DNA from: Haliclystus octoradiatus
Taxonomy: Eukaryota > Cnidaria > Staurozoa > Stauromedusae > Haliclystidae
Assembly: GCA_916610825.1 (NCBI GenBank)
Contig: OU744448.1
Span: forward strand, 5,148,287 to 5,212,286
Reading direction: 5' to 3'
Length of the DNA stretch: 64,000 bases
Each line of letters opens with the position of its first letter. The first letter of the stretch is position 1. The notes beneath the pieces were generated by a model. It made no database searches, had not been told where the DNA came from, and saw only the letters and a program-made list of their open reading frames with translations. Shown piece by piece: positions 54,001 to 63,607 of the stretch. The position numbers and the translations under genes are program-made.

Positions 54001-57000
54001 ATGACAACACAACTAGGTTAGCACAACGTTTCAGCTGTTTGACTTGAGCCATTCTCAAGTGAATGTTTAATGATGAATTTTGTTTTCATAATAGACCTAT
54101 GTTATTTATTAATAAAACATTTACTTGAGAATGGCTGAAGTCAATCAGCCGAAACGTTGTGCTAACCTAGTTGTGTTGTCATTTTGTACAAACATTTTCA
54201 CAAAGAAGATTTTTAGTTTTAATTGTTGTACTTAATTTATTTATACTGAAATTTGTATACATAATAAAAAAAACTTCAGCAAATTGCTGTTTTCAATGCT
54301 TGTCCTGTCTAAAAAGTATATGTATAACTGAATATGTACAATAAATGGCTTTGAAAAACGTGTAATATTTATTCTTATGTTTTATTGATTTTAATTTCTA
54401 TTTAATAATATAATGAAAGTGATACTAAATGTTGTAAAATGTTTTAATTTCTAAATTCTGATTTCCACTTTTTTGTGAGTTAAAAAGTATAAAAATCAAA
54501 TTCTTTTCTTTACGTGTGTTTTCAGACTACGAATGTTGGAGGGCAAGCTATTCATGTAGGACAACAAAGACTACCAGCTCAATTTGCGGTCAGTTAAAAA
54601 TTAATTTATTGTAAATTTGTAAATTGTTTAAATTTCACAGGTTTATTGATAAATTTGTTTCCATCTTAATATTTGATTAGTTGATCATAATGACACATAT
54701 AATTCATAGTTTACAGAGAAAACCTGACTGGTATTTAAAGCTAATAGCAGTAATGTAGACGGTGTCGCCCTACCGAAGGCACCCGTACCACTCCTCTATT
54801 TCTAGAGAAGTGGCTTTTTTTGCCGAGAGCAATGATTTTAAATGCTCTTTGTTGATCGCAGCCGCGACACTGCAGATCAATTTCAACAGATTTCATGGCA
54901 GATAGATCTCAATTGTCAATGCCCAATGGTGCGCTGCAGCTACTCACAATGCAATTCCCTCTGGACCATTCCATCCCCCATACTCATTTGATATTTCAGA
55001 TAAAGTCAAGGCTGAGTTGACCTTTGGGGGATTTGAACCACAGTCAATCAGATATTATCTGACGTGAAGTTCGGTTGCTCTGCCATCTGAGCTAATCCTC
55101 CGTAAAGCCTCATTTAAAGCTACCCCTGTGAAAAAATCCATGAGTTCATTAACAGTTAACGAACAGTTCATAAACTGGTTCATGAACTCATGGACATTTG
55201 TTTCGCATACATAATGCCATTTGAGGTCCAACAAAAGAGATATCAGTCTTTACAGTAAAAATGTGTAAATTTGTACTTTTTTCATGCGATTAGACTATTG
55301 GCGGCTCTGACATTTAAACACTAACATTAGCATTGGCATTAACATTAGTAGAATGGCTGGACAATTCCACACTGCCTTTTGTCTCTTAAAATGGAATTTC
55401 GATTCCTAATAGATGCACATCATTACTTCTGAAAACAATTCACTGAGTTCATGAAAAGTTCATGATCGTTAACTTGTCTGTTTTTCATGAATCGTTCATG
55501 AATATTGCGTCATATGACGACAATGAATTGTACATCAATGTACTCTTTTCACTTTTTATTTGACCCAGTGTTTTTGCGTTGGATTGTATGTTAGGTTCCA
55601 AGCGGATTGGTACCGATTTCTCAAATGGCAAGAATAGCAACTAATACAGGTGGGAAAGGACAACAAATTCAAACTAGTCCAACAATGGCATCAGTTCTTG
55701 TCCATGGTAAACAACTAATGGTTCAAGGACAATCTGCCTTTCTTTCTGGTCAAGCAACACATATTATACCTGGTCAAACAACTGTTTTACCTGGTGGTCA
55801 AACTGCTATTATACAGGGTGGCTCAATCTTTCTGCAAGGTCAACCTGGTCAATCGCAGATAGTTGGCACACAAGGTCACGGTCAAGCGTTGATGATACAA
55901 TCAAATCAAACAGGCAATGTACAGCAAATCCACGGCAAAGCTGGTGTTGCGCAATCTGTTGCAGGTTTGTTATAATTCTGAATTTACAAACTTAATTTTG
56001 ATGGATTTTCAAGACTATTTTTAACAATTTTCAAACTCTAAATTCATTGCTTTTTCTTCCACTGAAATCAACATTTGAATTTGATCAAGATAGACAAGTA
56101 TAGACAGTCACATTATAGGAATGTGCCGTCCCTCTTGTAAATAACACAATTCACGATACAAAACATTATGAAAAGATACTACTCTCCCATAGCCCCGTGG
56201 AAACCTCTCCTTCGCTTGCCAGTGAAGGATGCTCCCTGCGAAAAACAGTTCAGGAGTTCATGAACAGTTCATGAACAGTTCATGAACGTTAAATGGCTCC
56301 AATTTTCCTGAACGGTTGAGGGGCATACATTTTTGATCTTTTGATGTTTCGACTCTGTTTAGAAATTATAAGGAATGGATAAAACATATGTAGAAGAAAA
56401 CCAAATTTTTAATTGAAGGCAATGTACTGTGGATCATACTGTGGATCATCAAATAAATTTCATCGCTTCCTGGCACAAAATTATGACCAGACTTAATTAA
56501 AAAATGGCAATATGATAGCTAAAATTCAAAATTAAGGAACGAGCAACTTCTATGCAGAATATCCATAACATCAGTGTAGTGATCATTCCACATCATTGTC
56601 ACCAAGTTGTAATTATGTTCATTGGGTCAGCAAACTGCATTCAAAATACAATAGAAACAATACAAGATTATGATAACTCATGATTTATAAGCAAGATATT
56701 TAATACTACATTTGCACTTCTAATAATGCAAAAAAAATGTTCATAAGTTCATCAACTATGCATGAAAATGTAGTCAGTTTCACTTTCATGAACTCATACA
56801 CTTTTGTATGGATAGTGCATGTCATCTACGAGAATAGCCTTCCTACCACTACGAATTTCGAAGGCTACTGGATTGGGCACTTTTCAGTATCTTTCAAATT
56901 TTAAGGTGCTTTTCAGTAACATCCAGTAAGAAGAATCTAGATTAATTAAGTGTCTGTGATGAATTTCAGCATGGTTTCAGTACCCAATTCCAGTATGTTT

Positions 57001-58461
57001 TTAGAATGTTTTCAGTAGCCATTCATTATATCCAAGATTCATAGTGTACTCTACTCCCTGACCATTAACTGATGTCTATCTCATGCTGTTTCAGGGTTAC
57101 AAGGTCAAACGTTATTCATACAAGGTGCACCAACTCAGGTAACAGCAGGACCATCATTACTGCGTGGTCAGGCTATTGTTGTGCAAAGTCAAGGACAACA
57201 GGGCCAGTTGTCAATCATTTCAACAAGTTTACCACAGAGTACAACTGGACATACACCATTGCAGATTGTTACACAAGCAGCCATTCAGGGTGATGATAAT
57301 CAACAATCTTCATCATGTGAGTACAATAACTTCCATTCAGGGATGCAGGAAAGGGAATGTAGAAACCATTAATGAAAGGAGCATTTTTTAAATGGTACTG
57401 CTACTTCTGAAAAAATTGTTGAATTCATGCTGTTTATGAACCTTGTGAACTGTTCATGAAATTTGTAAACTGTACAGGAACCTTGTGAACTTTTCATGAA
57501 CTTCGTGGACTGTTCATGAACTTTGTAAGCTGTTCATGAACCTTGTGAACTTGCCATGAGCCTCGTGAACTGTTCATGAACTTGTTGAACTTTCATGAAC
57601 TGTTCATGTACACCTTTTAAACAGTTTGTGAATGTTAAATGGCCCAATTCTCATGAATTGTTCCTGAAGTATTGGTGAACATTCACGAACAACAGCTCAT
57701 GAACTGTTCAGGAATAAATCATGAGAAATGGGCCAAATAACATCGAGGAACTGTTTTGTTTTCTCAAGGATAGCTGATAATAAGCCAATTTGAAACTAAT
57801 AGGATAATTTGTTGTGGTTTTAAGACATATTTCTGCAAAGCTCTTTTGTTATTATCATGAAGGCACATAGTTGATTCTCTGCTTCTCGGTAGACTCTCAT
57901 TTATTCAGTTATAATGTGATTCAAGGTTTAGATAAATAAATTCAACAAATTGTATTTTACTTTGTAATGAAATATAAGCTCAAAGCAAACGATATAACTA
58001 TGGTATATGCTTGTATTAGATCACGTTCCCAATAAATGGATAGATAGTTTGGGCTTGCATACACGTTTTATGAGCTTTTTACGTGCCATTTGATATTCAC
58101 AAACGTTTGACCAATTGTTTATGAACTGTTGATGATGTTCTGCAAGGCTCTACCACTTTGCCTGATGATTTTATAATTTTGGTTGTTTGTTTCATTGACA
58201 GTGAATGCTTCAACATCAAATGCTCCAACAGCATTATCAGCACTAACATCACAAGTAAACTTACTACCTGTTCAAACATCACAACCACAACAACAATTCC
58301 AAGTATCATCACAAATGATGCAATTTGCTGCTCAAAATGCCCAACAACAACAACAACAACAACAACGACACCCACCAAAGAGAAAGACAAGTGCGCAAGG
58401 GCAAACACATGCACCAGTTAATAAACGTAGGCCAAGTACAGCAACAAAACAACCTCCTTAA
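39084..58461 (+). CDS. SUPT20H: SPT20 homologue, SAGA complex subunit
   Basis: SPT20 (p38IP/FAM48A) is a structural subunit of the SAGA histone acetyltransferase co-activator in the nucleus. Exons: 39084-39149, 42492-42647, 43929-43964, 45649-45687, 46808-46918, 47793-47989, 48243-48465, 49170-49396, 50540-50904, 51558-51655, 52700-52867, 54526-54588, 55595-55964, 57095-57316 and 58202-58461. They join in frame to 866 aa. The conserved Spt20 domain is in exons 1-9: NLYPGLEGYSLTL, LPPMLLNVISQSK, DGCIFIELRDLRKSS, SWTAEEKLRLEAKLI and PLRLLDFINCNRERK, matching human SUPT20H as I recall it. Exons 9-15 are low-complexity Ser/Thr/Gln-rich, ending with a Gln run and basic motifs (PPKRK, NKRRPS) that could act as a nuclear signal. 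The intron after 47989 has a GC donor. The start is uncertain: the N-terminus is shorter than the human one. Head to head with MGAT4, tail to tail with EXOSC8. Confidence 0.94.
39232..39729. repeat. Foldback with CGAAA arrays in its arms
   Basis: Arms of about 90-110 bp start TTTTAAAAGGCTTACTAAGG and contain tandem CGAAA units: seven on the left, about four on the right. They continue with AAGATATTAATAAATTATTA. About 300 bp of unique interior. In SUPT20H intron 1. Confidence 0.8.
39910..40385. repeat. Two inverted copies of repeat D
   Basis: 39910-40110 runs in the same direction as the copy at 18380-18745. 40146-40380 is inverted (GGCAATCTCGACGAGATCTC ... GGGGGCGCAGGG). Together they form a large imperfect hairpin in SUPT20H intron 1. 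Confidence 0.65.
40748..40918. mobile_element. MITE with perfect 16-bp inverted termini
   Basis: CTGTCAGTCAGACACG at the left and its exact inverse, CGTGTCTGACTGACAG, at the right, 171 bp in all. Single copies of the terminal word recur downstream to 41700. No ORF. Confidence 0.7.
41278..41700. repeat. Cluster of CAGTCAGACACG words
   Basis: Full or near copies start near 41279, 41309, 41329, 41517 and 41684, most as TGTCAGTCAGACACG. They are irregularly spaced, in SUPT20H intron 1. The copy near 41515 is itself a perfect palindrome, GTCCGTGTC..GACACGGAC. Confidence 0.6.
41925..42175 (+). mobile_element. SINE family A, diverged copy
   Basis: Follows the order of the SINE at 44525-44880: GCAACCGAACTT, then GACTTTATGTAAAACATCAAATGAG, GATGACAGATGGAATGG and TGTGAGCATCTGCGGCG. 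Many substitutions and no recognisable B box. Confidence 0.65.
44525..44880 (+). mobile_element. tRNA-derived SINE, family A, near full length
   Basis: Begins GGGGTGATTAGCTCAGTTGG (A box) with a B-box-like GTGCAAATCCC 70 bases later. A conserved body follows: GACTTTATGTGAAACATCAA, CTGCGGCGCATCGTTGCGC and GATCTGCAGTGTCGCGGCTG. The 3' end is GGTGCCTTCGGTGGGGCG. In SUPT20H intron 3. Minus-strand copies at 32497 and 54752. Confidence 0.85.
45222..45560. repeat. Foldback element
   Basis: Arms of about 60 bp: GCCTGCGTACCAGCCTTAAG..CATAGGGTCTGTGAACTAA at the left and its inverse, TTAGTTCACAGACCCTATGG..GGCTGGTACGCAGGC, at the right. 200-bp interior, no ORF. SUPT20H intron 3. Confidence 0.75.
45835..46055. 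repeat. Interspersed repeat E
   Basis: Shares inverted (GCTAGCTGCTTTTCTTAT) and direct (GTGCTAGAAAGTGTTAAA) parts with 12715-12890. SUPT20H intron 4. Confidence 0.6.
46500..46700. repeat. TTCATGAAC-type MITE, diverged copy
   Basis: Contains CCTGTGAAAACAGTTCATGA and several TTCATGAA units, without a clear right terminus. SUPT20H intron 4. Confidence 0.55.
47110..47286 (-). mobile_element. Possible tRNA-derived SINE, family C
   Basis: On the minus strand from 47286: CTGGTAGCTCAATAGCAGAA (A-box-like), then a B box ATTCGATTCCC, then a unique tail. I found no second copy of the head in the window, so this could equally be a tRNA pseudogene. Confidence 0.4.
52234..52315 (+). other. tRNA-like sequence
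   Basis: 82 nt with a perfect 7-bp acceptor pairing TGTGCAC/GTGCACA, an A-box-like TAGCTGAGTTGT, a perfect B box GGTTCGATTCC and a T5 tract just after. The anticodon arm is not canonical: the loop would be about 10 nt. A tRNA pseudogene or SINE head in a SUPT20H intron. Confidence 0.5.
52434..52610. mobile_element. pogo-like MITE
   Basis: 177 bp from CAATGAAACGTCTATATAAC to GTAACAGGTTTGACTG, with TA on both flanks. Same length as the intact copy at 30133. SUPT20H intron 10. Confidence 0.7.
53572..53745. repeat. Foldback, about 65-bp arms
   Basis: CAGACAGTCATGTTTGCTAC and AAGTTTCACGCCGAGGCGATCATC at the left, inverted at the right (GATGATCGCCTCGGCGTGAAAC..GTAGCAAACATGACTG-like). 40-bp AT-rich loop. 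SUPT20H intron 11. Confidence 0.8.
53810..54375. repeat. Long inverted repeat, about 250-bp arms
   Basis: Left arm 53810-54059, right arm 54118-54375, about 58-bp loop. The arms match over GCACAACGTTTCAGCTG/CAGCCGAAACGTTGTGC, CAAAATGACAACACAACTAG and GACAGGACAAACATTGAAA with few differences. No ORF with support. In SUPT20H intron 11, where the transcript would form a long hairpin. Confidence 0.85.
54752..55102 (-). mobile_element. tRNA-derived SINE, family A
   Basis: On the minus strand the head is GGAGGATTAGCTCAGATGGC followed by AGAGCAACCGAACTTC, then the B box GGTTCAAATCC. The body and 3' end follow the 44525 copy with a short deletion. SUPT20H intron 12. Confidence 0.85.
56095..56215 (-). 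mobile_element. LINE 3' end, internally deleted
   Basis: Inverse of the LINE at 11490-12186: GTATAGACAGTCACATTATA, then CGTCCCTCTT, then a jump of about 95 bases to TAAATAACACAATTCACGAT. A separate 3' end fragment is at about 31165-31255. Confidence 0.7.
57405..57760. repeat. Expanded TTCATGAAC array
   Basis: About 300 bp dominated by units such as CTGTTCATGAACTTTGTAAG and GTTCATGAACCTTGTGAACT. It is a local expansion of the MITE interior with period about 24 bp, in SUPT20H intron 14. Confidence 0.65.
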
Positions 58462-58943
58462 AGTAAATTTTGAACTATCTAAAATGAGATTTTAACATGT
58501 AATAGATTTTAGTATAATTAGAGTAATTAGTTATTCTTTATCAGTAAGACAATTACAAATTCAGAATACTGTACCTTATTTCAAAATCTTGCATAAAATA
58601 TGTAGCAAGATTTGATGGTCAAGATTTGGTATTTAGCATTGCATCAGACTTATATAATATTTGTATGAAATCGTTCTGAAGAAATTTTCTCCACGCAATT
58701 GACAGAACTGAAAATTAAAATCTCAAAATAAAATAAAAAAAACACTAAAAAATATTGTATCATATTTATAAACATGTAAAATTAATTACTCCATTACAAA
58801 ATACAATATTATTACCATATGCTTATGAATTAATGTAAATTCTAATTGTATAACATACAAAAACTGTATATTTACATAAAATGGATTTGTTTGATATACA
58901 CAAGAAACAATTCAAGATATTAAGAAAATGTTATATTTTGTCC
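58462..58943. other. Convergent 3' region between SUPT20H and EXOSC8
   Basis: 482 bp of AT-rich DNA holding both 3' UTRs. AATAAA-like hexamers for the plus strand lie near 58727. There is no canonical hexamer clear enough to place the EXOSC8 end. No repeats seen, unlike most of the window. Confidence 0.55.
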
Positions 58944-61900
58944 TCATAAATTAAAGTTTAGAATTTTCTTAATTTCACAGACGCGTTGTTCAGCTTCTTC
59001 AAAGCATTTAAGAATTGTATCTCTGCTTATGCTAGAACCGCCTATGATAAAAATAGAAAGAAAATTAACAGATGCTAATCGAGGTTTAAAAAATGAGAGA
59101 TTCTGGGACTAAAAGAGAGTCCCGGTAGGCTAACACAAATTCAGAAGGAAGTGGGGGAAACAGCTGTATTATATAAGGCCAAATAAAAAATACTGGTTTC
59201 TCATCAGCGCCCGCATGTCAAAATTGCCTCCGCATGTTTTCCTTTTTTTTGAAAAAATTACCTTTTTTATTGTCTCAAAGTTAAAATTATATAAAATACT
59301 ACATTTTGCTTTGACTTCTATTGCTTGTATTCATCATTTGCACTGTGATTGGATATATCGTAATACATTATATACATTAGAGGATGCCTAACCTATAACC
59401 AAAGCAATAAATATTTATATTGAATATGTCTTAAACATTATATATATTAGAAAAGTTAGAAAACATTTTTTAAAAAAACCTCCCGCCTCATTTACTTTTT
59501 GAAATTTTTCTGATGAGAAACCGAAATGTTTTTTATTTGGCATAAAGACAAATAATTGTCTTTATTTTTTCATTGGAGGAAAAGGCAAAAGGTGCAGTTG
59601 TTGCCATATATTCATGACAATAATCACCAAAATAAAAAGCTGGGAAAACTTCCCCTGCGAAAAAAGTTCAAATGTTCATGAACACTTCATGAACAGTTCA
59701 TGAACACTTCATGAACAGTTCATGAACAGTTCATGAACGTTAAATGGCCCCGAATTTTCATGAACTGTTCATGAACTGTTCATGAACTGCCTGTGAGGGT
59801 TCATGAACAGTTCAGGAAAATTGGAGCCATTTAACGTTCATGAACTCCTGAACTGTTTTTCGCAGGGGTTAGACAAAAGATTTTGGAAGCAAAAATAAGA
59901 ATCTCAGAAGGAAAAATATTTATAGGACACTGATGCTAATACAATGTAACCTGCTTAAGTGAAATTCAAAATTGCAAACATTTTCATTGTATTTGATGAA
60001 ATTAGCACTTCATCAAAAAAAGTGTTTAACATAAGGCAGCCTGATCATAGTTGAGCATAGCAACTGTTTCCTTATTGATCAAGCGCCAGGGTCCGACAAA
60101 AGTAGGAATACTGGAAATCCTAGGTTAAGCGCAAATTACATTCATAAGAAAATTGATATTTTTAATGATTTATTGGTCAACATCAACAGAAAAATTCAGA
60201 AGAAAATGTTGAAATGGCTCTAGGATTCCAGAAGGCTGAAACTTTTGTTGGACCCTGCCGAGAGCCAATAAAATTTGACTAAAACAAGAAGCGGGAATGT
60301 ATTTATGAGATTTTTACTGACAATTTTAATGTGAATTTCAAGGTTTTAAGAGAAACCTGTCGTTTTCGATCTGTGCCACCCGTCTATCAATTAAAATTGA
60401 AAATAGGCTAAATCAAACATCTAGTTTTATTATACCCTTAAACATACCATCTTTTCTAAACAGACTATGTTTCTGTTGGCTATCTGTTATTATGGTTAGT
60501 GTTGTGTCAGCTACATCTTCTTCTTCGTATGTTGGATCCGACAGAATGATGTCACTAAACATGAAAGACAAATAAAATAAAGTTAAATAAATGGATTGAT
60601 AAAAACCACTATTTAGCAGATGAATTACAAACATTTCAAAATTCATTTTAGAAATGCTTTGAGATTTTAAAGAAATCTTAAGAAATGTTCTCAAACAATT
60701 ATATTCATAAAATGCGAAGGGTTTTGTTAAGAAATCCAAAGGTACACTACGGTAATATAATAACTCTTCAAATTCCCCATCAAAATGTTTGAAAGTAGTT
60801 TATCATTCAAATCACTGTCTTTTGATTTATGTTTTTATTAAGTTTGATGCTTTATTTTTGTTTTGAATTTCTCGTATCGAAAAACAATGTATTTTTTCAT
60901 TTTGTGGTCTCTGAGGTTTTACTTCATATAATAGCCTGCGTGAAGACTCAAAACAAAACTTCTCTAAAGTGTAGACTCTACACTTTGGAGAAGTTTTGTT
61001 TTGAGTCAGCACACAGGCTAGTCATATAACTGCTATTTTTCAAAAGGGATCTCCCCATGAATAAATGCAATCCTTCCCATATTCAACCTGATCAGCAAGG
61101 CGGGTAATTCATTGCTAGTTAAATCTTGAAGTGAGTTTGAATTTCAACATGAGTAATTACAACCCCTGCAAAAAAATTTGTTGAGTTTATGAACTGTTCA
61201 TGAACCTCCTGAAGTGTTGATTGACAGTTGATTGAACGTCAAATTGCCTGTTTTCATTGACTTTTCCATGAACATGAGAATTGGGTCATTTAGCATTCAT
61301 GAACTATTCATAGGAAAATAATCAAAAAATATTTAACTGAAAACATACTGAAATTGTTATGACTTTCTGGGAACGAGATTCCCAGAATCCCACATATTAT
61401 CACACCTTCATTAAAGGGTCAAAAAAGACCAGCAGCCTTTGCATGGATTTTTTTGAAACTCAATCTTGTAGTTTTATATTTACTTCATAGTATTTTAGTG
61501 AGTTGATGATATGTGAGCTAATGGAGCTAGATTCGATATGACAGCAAAATTCTTTATTCCATATTAAATTTGTGTAATGTACTGCATTGAAATACTTCTC
61601 CCGATATATTCCAGATTTTATCGCTATGATAACTCAAAGCCGATTATGTCTTGACTGATGTTTGAAAATGAGACTTGAAAAAGAATAAATGTCTTTTTTC
61701 AAATAATCCCTGCCGGTCAAAAATGGCCCTTTAAAAAGAGATTATATTTTACGTAACTTCAAATTGGCTACATTCGTATTTTGTCTGAATACAAATTGGT
61801 TTAAAGTACAGTATTGTTTGTAGGCCTACTATATGTAAACAAAATTTTGCCTTTGGATTTCTTAACAAAAACCTACGCATTTTATGAAAACAAATAAGAA

Positions 61901-62414
61901 TGTTTTTAGGATCATTGGTAAGTTGTAGGATTTTTCGAAGACCTACAACTCGTCAAACTGTGACATATCAAAGTAGGAACTTATAGATCAGTCAATATGA
62001 TCCTTATATTCGAAAAATAAATACGATAACATTTATTTTCTTTGAATTGAACAAGAAATTTTATGAAGATCGAAAACTTTCAGAATTTTGCCCAACTTTT
62101 GTCAAACATTGTTTGCAGTACTATTTGTTCCACCATGCAAGTGTCTGCAGCTTTATTCTTGTGAATCTCAAATCTAAACATGTTTTGACCCTCAGCACTG
62201 TTTAAAATAACATTCAAGGTTTCCCGTCATCACAGACATAATCAATTGCTAATTGTGATGTGATTTGTAAAATGATTTCGATTTCCATACCTATCAAACA
62301 CAGCAAATGAACATGGTATTTTAAAGTTTGTGATAAGAGATTTTGATTTTTCTTTCATTTCAAATGATGATATCTCTTGAGTCTTTTTATCTCTGATTAT
62401 TGATGGTAGCTTTA
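58944..62414 (-). CDS. EXOSC8: Exosome complex component RRP43, C-terminal three exons (partial)
   Basis: EXOSC8 (RRP43/OIP2) is an RNase PH-like ring subunit of the RNA exosome and has no catalysis of its own. Exons, right to left: 62291-62414, 60448-60554 and 58944-59041. All are GT-AG and in phase, giving about 108 C-terminal residues ending with TGA at 58944-58946. Matches to human as I recall it: VKLPSIIRD (first V split by the intron), IPCSFAVFD, DPTYEEEDVADTTLTIITD and DGGSSISRDTILKC. The remaining roughly 165 N-terminal residues are not found up to 64000. The next stretch on this strand is an unrelated ORF at 63608-64000, so a very long intron or a nested gene is implied. Tail to tail with SUPT20H. 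Confidence 0.92.
59652..59868. mobile_element. TTCATGAAC-type MITE, intact copy
   Basis: 217 bp. Starts CCCCTGCGAAAAAAGTTCA and ends GAACTGTTTTTCGCAGGGG, near-perfect terminal inverted repeats. The interior is repeated ATGAACAGTTC / GAACTGTTCAT units around GTTAAATGGCC and its inverse. No obvious target duplication beyond TT. In EXOSC8 intron. Confidence 0.85.
60087..60257. mobile_element. hAT-like MITE
   Basis: CAGGGTCCGACAAAAGTAGG start and CTTTTGTTGGACCCTG end. The candidate 8-bp flanks match only 5 of 8. EXOSC8 intron. Confidence 0.75.
60932..61020. repeat. Near-perfect hairpin with almost no loop
   Basis: TAGCCTGCGTGAAGACTCAA ... CTAAAGTGTAGA is followed directly by its inverse, ending CAGCACACAGGCTA. 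Arms of about 43 bp. EXOSC8 intron, about 380 bp from an exon. Confidence 0.8.
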
Positions 62415-63607
62415 CTATATAAACAAAAAAAGAGCAAAGTTTGAAAGTCAATTCTATTATATTTAATGACATGTATATGTCTCAATTTAACACTATCAAC
62501 TTGGGATGTGTCTATACTATTTACGATATGCATTGCCCACTACTTCGGTAGTTTGAGCACTCTAGTATGACACAGATGTTTTTTATTGAAGTGGTAAATA
62601 TTTCACCACATTTACTAACTCATCTTGACCTAGGTATATACCAAAGTCTGTCCCTTGTTTCACTGAGCAGTAATAATTAAGGCTAATGGCCAGAAACAAG
62701 TACTTGTCTGTTGCTATTTAATGACATAGACGTATTATATTTATCCATGTATTATGTAAATAATCAAACTGTCATCATATTTGTCTGTTGCTATTTGTTT
62801 ATAGTTTATCAAAGACAGTTAATTAAACAGTGACATTAGTACGCAAACTATCATGCAAAAATGTGACAATGCTATATGAATAAACTAGCTAGGCTACTAA
62901 CTAACTTTCCTATTAATGAGGGGGTCATGCACTATGAATAAAAAAAGTTGTGAAAAAGTTGTGAAAAAGTTATGAAAACGAAAAAACTTATGAAAAAACT
63001 TGTGAAAAATTAAGTTTTAATTTCCTATTTTGGAGCAGCTTGTGAAAAAGTTGTGATAAAAGGGAGAAAATATTAATCTAATCGAAAAGTGATGAAAAAG
63101 TTGTGAAAAAAGCTGAGTAAAATTTGAACCTCCAAAATGTGATGAAAAAGTTGTGATAATCTGGAAATTAATTTGGCATAATTCTACAAAATCTCAAGTG
63201 CCGAATTATGGGACCTTTTATAAGAAGGGGACTTGGGGGATCTCATAGACAGAATCTTCTATTAGGAGGCTCTGCCTGTTCTTCCTGTAGGGGGTTTGGC
63301 TAGTTCGATGAAGCTGGCCTTTGCTATAATCATACACGTCAGACAATGCAATTACCAGATTTTAGCAGATTTCAGATTAGTTAACTTATCATTGAAATAT
63401 GTTAAGAAACTATAAAAAGCTTTCGTTTTCTGACTATTTCTAACATTTGTCATATGGTCTCGTGTGTGATATGGTTATGATGTAGAGCAGTATAAATGGC
63501 TATTCCTTATACATACTATTGCAGTTTATCAAGAATAAAGAAAGAAAGAATTACAAGTCCAGCAAATTAACATAGCTTTATTGTTTTCAACACTTAACAT
63601 TTTACAA
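62415..63607. other. Non-coding stretch between EXOSC8 exon and the edge ORF
   Basis: No exon resembling the missing N-terminal EXOSC8 residues. At 62940-63140 there is a degenerate tandem of AAAGTTGTGAAAA units, about 12-13 bp. The rest is unique AT-rich DNA. Confidence 0.55.

Noticed and set aside
57072-57391. Other-frame ORFs over SUPT20H exon 14.
   Set aside because: The frame fixed by flanking exon phases gives the Gln-rich reading. The others have no support.
58097-58421. Minus-strand and alternative-frame ORFs over the last SUPT20H exon (Val-rich or Thr-rich).
   Set aside because: Shadows of the Gln-rich CAA/CAG repeat. The exon phase and conserved basic motifs fix the SUPT20H frame.
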